A stretch of DNA of 64,000 nucleotides from Heterotrichella gracilis (lineage: Eukaryota; Sar; Xanthophyceae; Tribonematales; Xanthonemataceae): contig JAULBX010026940.1 in NCBI GenBank assembly GCA_032358255.1, positions 496,001 to 560,000 of the forward strand. Direction: 5' to 3'. Below the pieces are notes generated by a model. The model was not told the DNA's origin. It made no database searches and saw nothing but the letters and a program-made list of their open reading frames with translations. Of this stretch, positions 59,348 through 64,000 are shown piece by piece (position 1 is the first letter of the stretch; every line of letters starts with the position of its first letter). Position numbers and translations under genes: made by a program.

Positions 59348-61097
59348 AGAAAAAAATAAAGGATTGAATATTGGGCTTCTTAAACGCATTTTAAGTTACA
59401 CAAAACCCTACAACAAACTTTTTTATGGGGCTGTCTGCTTTACTTTAATGCTTTCGGGTCTTGCTATTGTTCGTCCGCTTTTAATAAGCGAAGCGTTAAA
59501 CGAACACGTAACAAAAGGAAAAGATCTTGATGGCTTAAATTTTATTTGCTTGCTCATTCTTACTTTATTATTTGTTGAAGCGATTTTGCAAATAATAAAT
59601 TTACGCATCACAAATTTACTTGGACAAAACATAGTAAAAGATCTTCGTAACCAGGTTTACAAACACATTATTCATTTAAAGAACTCTTATTTTGATACCA
59701 CACCTGTTGGCACTTTGGTTACACGCGCCATTTCTGATATTGAAAGTTTGAGCGATGTTTTTGCCCAAGGCTTTATAGTTATTGCCGGCGATATAGTTAT
59801 GCTCATTATTTTTATTTGTGTAATGTTTGCCAAGAACTGGGTTTTGGCTTTACTTGCCCTGAGCACCATTCCATTATTATTTGTGGCAACCGCTTTATTT
59901 AAACGTGGTGTAAAAAAAACATTTACCATGGTGCGAAACGCGGTATCTGCATTAAACACTTTTACGCAGGAACACATTACCGGCATGCGCCTGGTGCAAT
60001 TATTTAATAGAGAAGAAGAGGAGTTTGATAAATTTAAAGAAATAAATAAACAGCATCGCGTTGCTAACATAAAATCTATTTTTTACTATTCTGTATTTTT
60101 TCCAATTGTCGAGATCCTATCATCTGTTGCCATTGCTTTAATTATTTGGTTTGTTGGCGTAAAAGGTAACGCTTATAATTTTGGTCTGGGCGACATTACC
60201 TTTTTTATCATGATGATAAATATGCTTTTCAGACCAATTAGAATGCTGGCTGATCGCTTGAATACTCTGCAAATGGGAGTTGTATCGGCAGAACGTGTTT
60301 TTAAAGTATTAGATACAGATGAAAAAATTGATAATAACGGCACTATAAAATTTGAAAGTGTAAAACAAAATATTGAATTTAAAAATGTTTGGTTTGCATA
60401 TAAGGATGAGCATTTTGTTTTAAAAGACATTTCCTTTTCTATAAAGGCGGGACAAACAGTTGCGCTTGTTGGCGCTACCGGCGCAGGAAAATCAACCATT
60501 ATTAATTTATTAAGCCGCTTTTATGAGTTGAATAAAGGTGAGATTTTGGTTGACGGAATTGATATTCGCAAAATAGATCTTTCTACCCTAAGAAAAAATA
60601 CGGGTGTTGTTTTGCAGGATGTTTACATGTTTAACGATACGTTATTGAACAACATTACTTTAAATAATCCCGACATAAAATTTGAAGATGTTGTAGCGGC
60701 CACAAAACAAATTGGTTTGTACGAATACGTAATGTCGCTGCCGGATGGTTTCGATTATAAAGTTACCGAACGTGGCCAAGGCTTATCAGCAGGGCAACGC
60801 CAGCTGGTAGCGTTTATCCGTGCTTTTGTTTATCAACCAAGTATTTTTATTTTAGATGAAGCAACGGCCACTATTGATACGCAAACAGAACAGCTGATAC
60901 AAAAAGCGGCAGAAAAAATTTCGGAAGGCAGGACATCAATTATTATTGCGCACCGTTTATCAACCATAAAACATGTAGATAAAATTTTTGTGTTCGATCA
61001 CGGAAAAATTATTGAGGAGGGAAGTGTGCAAGAATTGCTAAGCAGCGATTCGAAGTTTAAAAAATTATACGAATTAAATAATGCAGTAGAAATTTAA
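59340..61097 (+). CDS. ABC exporter half-transporter (MsbA-like)
   Basis: 585 aa from a TTG start overlapping truA; no in-frame ATG exists before the first transmembrane helix, so TTG is well supported. Residues 1-310 hold about six transmembrane helices, then an ATPase with Walker A GATGAGKST near 377, signature LSAGQRQL near 482, Walker B FILDEATAT near 506 and D/H-loops. Homodimeric exporters of this type move lipids, peptides or drugs; the substrate is unknown. It is followed by trmB with one base between. Confidence 0.94.
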   Translation: MTKEKNKGLNIGLLKRILSYTKPYNKLFYGAVCFTLMLSGLAIVRPLLISEALNEHVTKGKDLDGLNFICLLILTLLFVEAILQIINLRITNLLGQNIVKDLRNQVYKHIIHLKNSYFDTTPVGTLVTRAISDIESLSDVFAQGFIVIAGDIVMLIIFICVMFAKNWVLALLALSTIPLLFVATALFKRGVKKTFTMVRNAVSALNTFTQEHITGMRLVQLFNREEEEFDKFKEINKQHRVANIKSIFYYSVFFPIVEILSSVAIALIIWFVGVKGNAYNFGLGDITFFIMMINMLFRPIRMLADRLNTLQMGVVSAERVFKVLDTDEKIDNNGTIKFESVKQNIEFKNVWFAYKDEHFVLKDISFSIKAGQTVALVGATGAGKSTIINLLSRFYELNKGEILVDGIDIRKIDLSTLRKNTGVVLQDVYMFNDTLLNNITLNNPDIKFEDVVAATKQIGLYEYVMSLPDGFDYKVTERGQGLSAGQRQLVAFIRAFVYQPSIFILDEATATIDTQTEQLIQKAAEKISEGRTSIIIAHRLSTIKHVDKIFVFDHGKIIEEGSVQELLSSDSKFKKLYELNNAVEI

Positions 61098-61098
61098 T

Positions 61099-61767
61099 AT
61101 GCCTACCAAACTAGAAAAATTTGCAGAGTTCGAATCGTTTACTAATTGCGTTACTCTTTTTTGGGAGAACCTTAGCAAGGGTTTTGCCTTAAAAGGAAAA
61201 TGGCATAATGAACATTTTAAGAATCAAAAACCAATTGTGCTGGAGTTGGGCTGTGGCAAAGGCGAATACACCATTGGCCTTGCGCAAAAACATCCTGAAA
61301 AGAATTTTATTGGCGTGGATATAAAAGGCAATCGTATTTGGACGGGCGCTAAACAAGCCATAGAAAATAAGATGGAGAATGTGGCTTTTGTGAGGACGAA
61401 AATTGATTTTATTGATTATTGTTTTGATACGAACGAAGTAGATGAGATCTGGATAACCTTTCCCGATCCGCAGCCACAAAGCCCACGCGCAAAGCAACGT
61501 TTAACGCATAAATTATTTTTAGATCGCTATAGAAAATTCCTGAAAAAAGGCGGCATTGTGCATTTAAAAACAGACAGTACCAGTCTTTACGAATTTACGT
61601 TAGAAGTAATTGCCGAAAATAATTTGCCAATTATCTGGCATACGAAAGATCTTTACAAAAATTGTCCTGCAGACAGACAAGAGCTCATAAACATTAAGAC
61701 CCATTATGAAACCTTGTTCACCGAAAAAGGCGAAGACATTAAATACATTTGTTTTAAGCTGGATTAA
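61099..61767 (+). CDS. trmB: tRNA (guanine46-N7)-methyltransferase TrmB
   Basis: 222 aa. SAM motif IVLELGCGKGEYTIGLA, then VDIKGNRIWTGAKQA, the family hallmark FPDPQPQSPRAKQRLTHKLFLDRY and C-terminal HLKTDSTSLYEFTLEVI. Methylates G46 in many tRNAs. Third gene of the truA-exporter-trmB run. Confidence 0.97.
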   Translation: MPTKLEKFAEFESFTNCVTLFWENLSKGFALKGKWHNEHFKNQKPIVLELGCGKGEYTIGLAQKHPEKNFIGVDIKGNRIWTGAKQAIENKMENVAFVRTKIDFIDYCFDTNEVDEIWITFPDPQPQSPRAKQRLTHKLFLDRYRKFLKKGGIVHLKTDSTSLYEFTLEVIAENNLPIIWHTKDLYKNCPADRQELINIKTHYETLFTEKGEDIKYICFKLD

Positions 61768-61886
61768 GGTGTTTTGTATCTGTACATCAGTATCTTGGCT
61801 TTTATAGGGCGTATAAATAAGCTCATCTAATTTTACTTTTTAGTTCTAAAAATAAAGCGTAATTTAAATCCCTCGTAAAGCTATCT

Positions 61887-63722
61887 ATGGAAAAGCAGCC
61901 CTTGTTGGAAGTTAAGAACTTGGTTACTCAATTTAAGACCGACGACGAATTTATTAAAGCCGTTAACGATATTTCGTTCACGCTACATAAAGGCGAAACA
62001 ATTGGTATTGTTGGCGAGAGTGGATCTGGTAAATCTGTTACATCGCTTTCCATCATGCAGCTTATTCCAAACCCTCCCGGCAAGATCACGCATGGAGAAA
62101 TAATTTACCATACAAAAGATAACAAAATAGTTGATCTTGTTAAGACCAAGAACGATGAAATGCGTCATTATCGTGGTAACGAGATAGCGATGATCTTCCA
62201 GGAACCCATGACCTCTTTAAATCCCGTAATTACATGCGGTAACCAGGTAATGGAAGTTTTGTTATTGCATCAAAAAATAAGTAAGAGCGAAGCGCGCGAA
62301 AAAACCATAAAATTATTTGAAGAAGTACAACTGCCAAATCCTACATTGATGCTGGACAGATATCCGCATCAATTATCGGGTGGGCAAAAACAAAGGGTAA
62401 TGATAGCCATGGCAATGAGCTGTAACCCAAATATCTTAATTGCCGATGAGCCTACAACCGCTTTGGATGTAACTGTTCAAAAAACTATTCTGGAGTTAAT
62501 GAAAAAACTTCAGAAGGAACATAACATGGGTATTTTATTTATTACTCATGACCTTGGTGTTATTGCAGAATTGGCCGATAAAGTTGTAGTAATGTACAAA
62601 GGCAAAGTAGTAGAGCAGGGGCCGGTTCTTGAAATTTTTTCTAACCCAAAACACCCCTATACAAAAAGTTTATTAGCCTGCCGTCCACCATTAGACAAGC
62701 GTTTAAAACGTTTACCCGTTGTAAGCGATTTTATGATGCGCGGCGATGATGGTGAAATTATTGAGCTAAATAAAAAGGTAACCGATGCTATTAATTCAGT
62801 TACAATTAGTCCTGAAGAACGCAAAAAAAATCATATAGAATTATATCAACGCGATAAGATCCTCGAATTAAAGAACGTTAAAACATGGTTTCCGTCACAG
62901 AAAACGTTGTTTGGAAAAGTGTTGACATATACAAAAGCAGTTGATGACGTTAGCTTTGATGTTTACGAGGGAGAAACACTGGGGCTTGTTGGAGAAAGTG
63001 GTTGCGGTAAAACAACATTAGGCCGTACTATTTTAAAATTGACAGAGGCCATGGATGGCCAGATCTTTTATAAGCGTCAGGAATTGTTGCGCATGAAAGA
63101 ATCAGATTTCAGGCATCACCGAAAGGATATGCAAATTATTTTTCAGGATCCTTATTCATCTTTAAATCCACGGATCACCGTTGGTGATGCGATCATGGAA
63201 CCGATGAAATTCCATAATATTTTACCTACCAGTAAACAACGTCGCGAAAGAGTTTATGAGTTGTTGAGAAAAGTTGGTTTGGATGAGAAATACTATTACC
63301 GTTATCCGCACGAGTTTAGTGGCGGGCAACGCCAGCGTATTTGTATTGCACGAGCCTTAGGATTAAATCCGAAGTTTATTATTTGTGATGAAAGCGTAAG
63401 TGCGCTAGACGTTAGTGTGCAGGCACAGGTTTTAAATTTATTGAACGAATTAAAAGAAGAATTTAAATTCACCTATATTTTTATTAGCCACGATCTTAGC
63501 GTGGTTAAATTTATGAGTGATCGTATGGTTGTGATGCAGCAGGGTAGAGTAGAAGAGATGGGCGATCCAGATGAGATCTATGTTAACCCTAAAAGCGAAT
63601 ACACACGTAAACTAATAGACTCAATTCCAAAAGGAAATATAGAGAACATTAAAGCAGCTATCGCCAGTAAAGAGAATCAACCTTTTTCTGACTGGATGAG
63701 TAATGTCTCAACCAAAGAATAA
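61887..63722 (+). CDS. Dipeptide/oligopeptide ABC transporter ATPase, two fused NBDs
   Basis: 611 aa with two complete nucleotide-binding domains. NBD1: Walker A GESGSGKS near 45, LSGGQKQRVMIAMAMS near 165, then ADEPTTALDVTVQ. NBD2: GESGCGKT near 370, FSGGQRQRICIARALG near 478, ICDESVSALDVSVQ. The linker (QGPVLEIFSNPKHPYTKSLLACRPPL) is the usual peptide-ATPase end of NBD1, so DppD and DppF are fused in one chain, as in YejF/GsiA-type proteins. It powers peptide import; no permease gene is in the window. Confidence 0.94.
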   Translation: MEKQPLLEVKNLVTQFKTDDEFIKAVNDISFTLHKGETIGIVGESGSGKSVTSLSIMQLIPNPPGKITHGEIIYHTKDNKIVDLVKTKNDEMRHYRGNEIAMIFQEPMTSLNPVITCGNQVMEVLLLHQKISKSEAREKTIKLFEEVQLPNPTLMLDRYPHQLSGGQKQRVMIAMAMSCNPNILIADEPTTALDVTVQKTILELMKKLQKEHNMGILFITHDLGVIAELADKVVVMYKGKVVEQGPVLEIFSNPKHPYTKSLLACRPPLDKRLKRLPVVSDFMMRGDDGEIIELNKKVTDAINSVTISPEERKKNHIELYQRDKILELKNVKTWFPSQKTLFGKVLTYTKAVDDVSFDVYEGETLGLVGESGCGKTTLGRTILKLTEAMDGQIFYKRQELLRMKESDFRHHRKDMQIIFQDPYSSLNPRITVGDAIMEPMKFHNILPTSKQRRERVYELLRKVGLDEKYYYRYPHEFSGGQRQRICIARALGLNPKFIICDESVSALDVSVQAQVLNLLNELKEEFKFTYIFISHDLSVVKFMSDRMVVMQQGRVEEMGDPDEIYVNPKSEYTRKLIDSIPKGNIENIKAAIASKENQPFSDWMSNVSTKE

Positions 63723-63724
63723 CC

Positions 63725-64000
63725 ATGTGGGATTTCTTAAAACAGTTAACTAACCCAAACAGCATTATAGAGTATGGGGGTTTATGGTTATTGCTTTTTG
63801 TGATCTTTGCCGAAACCGGCTTATTAGTTGGCTTTTTTTTACCAGGTGATAATTTAATTTTTTTAGCAGGCATTTTGTGTAAAACACATCCTGACCTTAT
63901 TCACGCAAATTATCTAACGTTGGCTTTATTAATGACGGTAGCCGCTGTTTTAGGTAATGTTTTTGGTTATTGGTTTGGAAGAACGGCTGGCGAAAAATTA
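63725..64000 (+). CDS. DedA-family membrane protein (3' end outside window)
   Basis: 92 residues are visible and the frame runs off the edge. IFAETGLLVGFFLPGDNLIFLAGILCK and LLMTVAAVLGNVFGYWFGRTAGEKL match the conserved DedA core, where membrane-embedded Pro/Asp residues are needed for lipid handling and proton-linked transport. It starts 2 bp after the peptide-ATPase stop. Whether it is the full DedA length cannot be seen. Confidence 0.9.
   Translation, partial: MWDFLKQLTNPNSIIEYGGLWLLLFVIFAETGLLVGFFLPGDNLIFLAGILCKTHPDLIHANYLTLALLMTVAAVLGNVFGYWFGRTAGEKL

Noticed and set aside
61768-61886. tRNA gene between trmB and the peptide ATPase
   Set aside because: No cloverleaf could be drawn; it is AT-rich intergenic sequence without a T-arm match.

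Overview
The window comes from an AT-rich member of the Bacteroidota. The evidence is four secreted proteins carrying type IX secretion (T9SS) sorting domains (three type A, one type B/CHU_C), a TonB-dependent receptor, OmpR-type two-component genes, many small lipoproteins, and TAnnTTTG promoter boxes instead of TATAAT. No rRNA, tRNA, CRISPR array, prophage or intact insertion sequence was seen, so I do not go below phylum.

Layout: 1-4.1 kb holds the end of a TonB-dependent receptor and a T9SS beta-helix protein. 4.1-6.2 kb has a SpoIIE-type phosphatase and a winged-helix regulator whose receiver domain looks degenerate. 6.2-12.4 kb carries small accessory genes (GNAT, methyltransferase, lipoproteins, SRPBCC, alpha/beta hydrolase) around two long repeat copies. 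13.6-24.2 kb is a tight minus-strand defence operon: PLD-nuclease/helicase, 1256-aa Eco57I-like methylase, AAA ATPase and PD-(D/E)XK nuclease, followed by a GNAT gene. This resembles the Hma (helicase-methylase-ATPase) type. 24.4-28.3 kb has an NTF2-like gene, recA and a large T9SS protein. 29.3-32.5 kb has a two-component pair divergent from a T9SS protein. 33.3-40.8 kb has a SUI1-like factor, a TPR protein, an M61 peptidase, a cluster of small membrane proteins and a POT peptide transporter. 41.5-51.5 kb has an SF1 helicase, a sterol-desaturase-like enzyme, a YfiT/DinB protein and a 2178-aa repeat adhesin-like protein. 51.6-64 kb is mostly housekeeping (SWIM protein, pheS, rlmD, truA, an MsbA-like ABC exporter, trmB, a peptide ABC ATPase, dedA) plus four tandem cysteine-rich lipoproteins.

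The most unusual content is a family of dispersed, non-coding, highly folded repeats at seven places (8.46-9.88 kb twice, 12.46-13.53 kb twice, 28.5-29.25, 32.7-33.3 and 40.8-41.5 kb). Copies share terminal hairpins and contain nested inverted repeats. Where copies differ, both arms of the stems often change together, so pairing is kept while sequence drifts. Two hairpin types have entirely different stems but keep the same asymmetric internal loop (AACTC on one side, TCAAACAG on the other). This is what selection on a folded single strand (RNA, or DNA read by a hairpin-recognising enzyme) would leave. Four of the five loci lie between the 3' ends of convergent genes. I do not know a named family that matches.

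All comparisons were made by eye; no database search or folding program was run.
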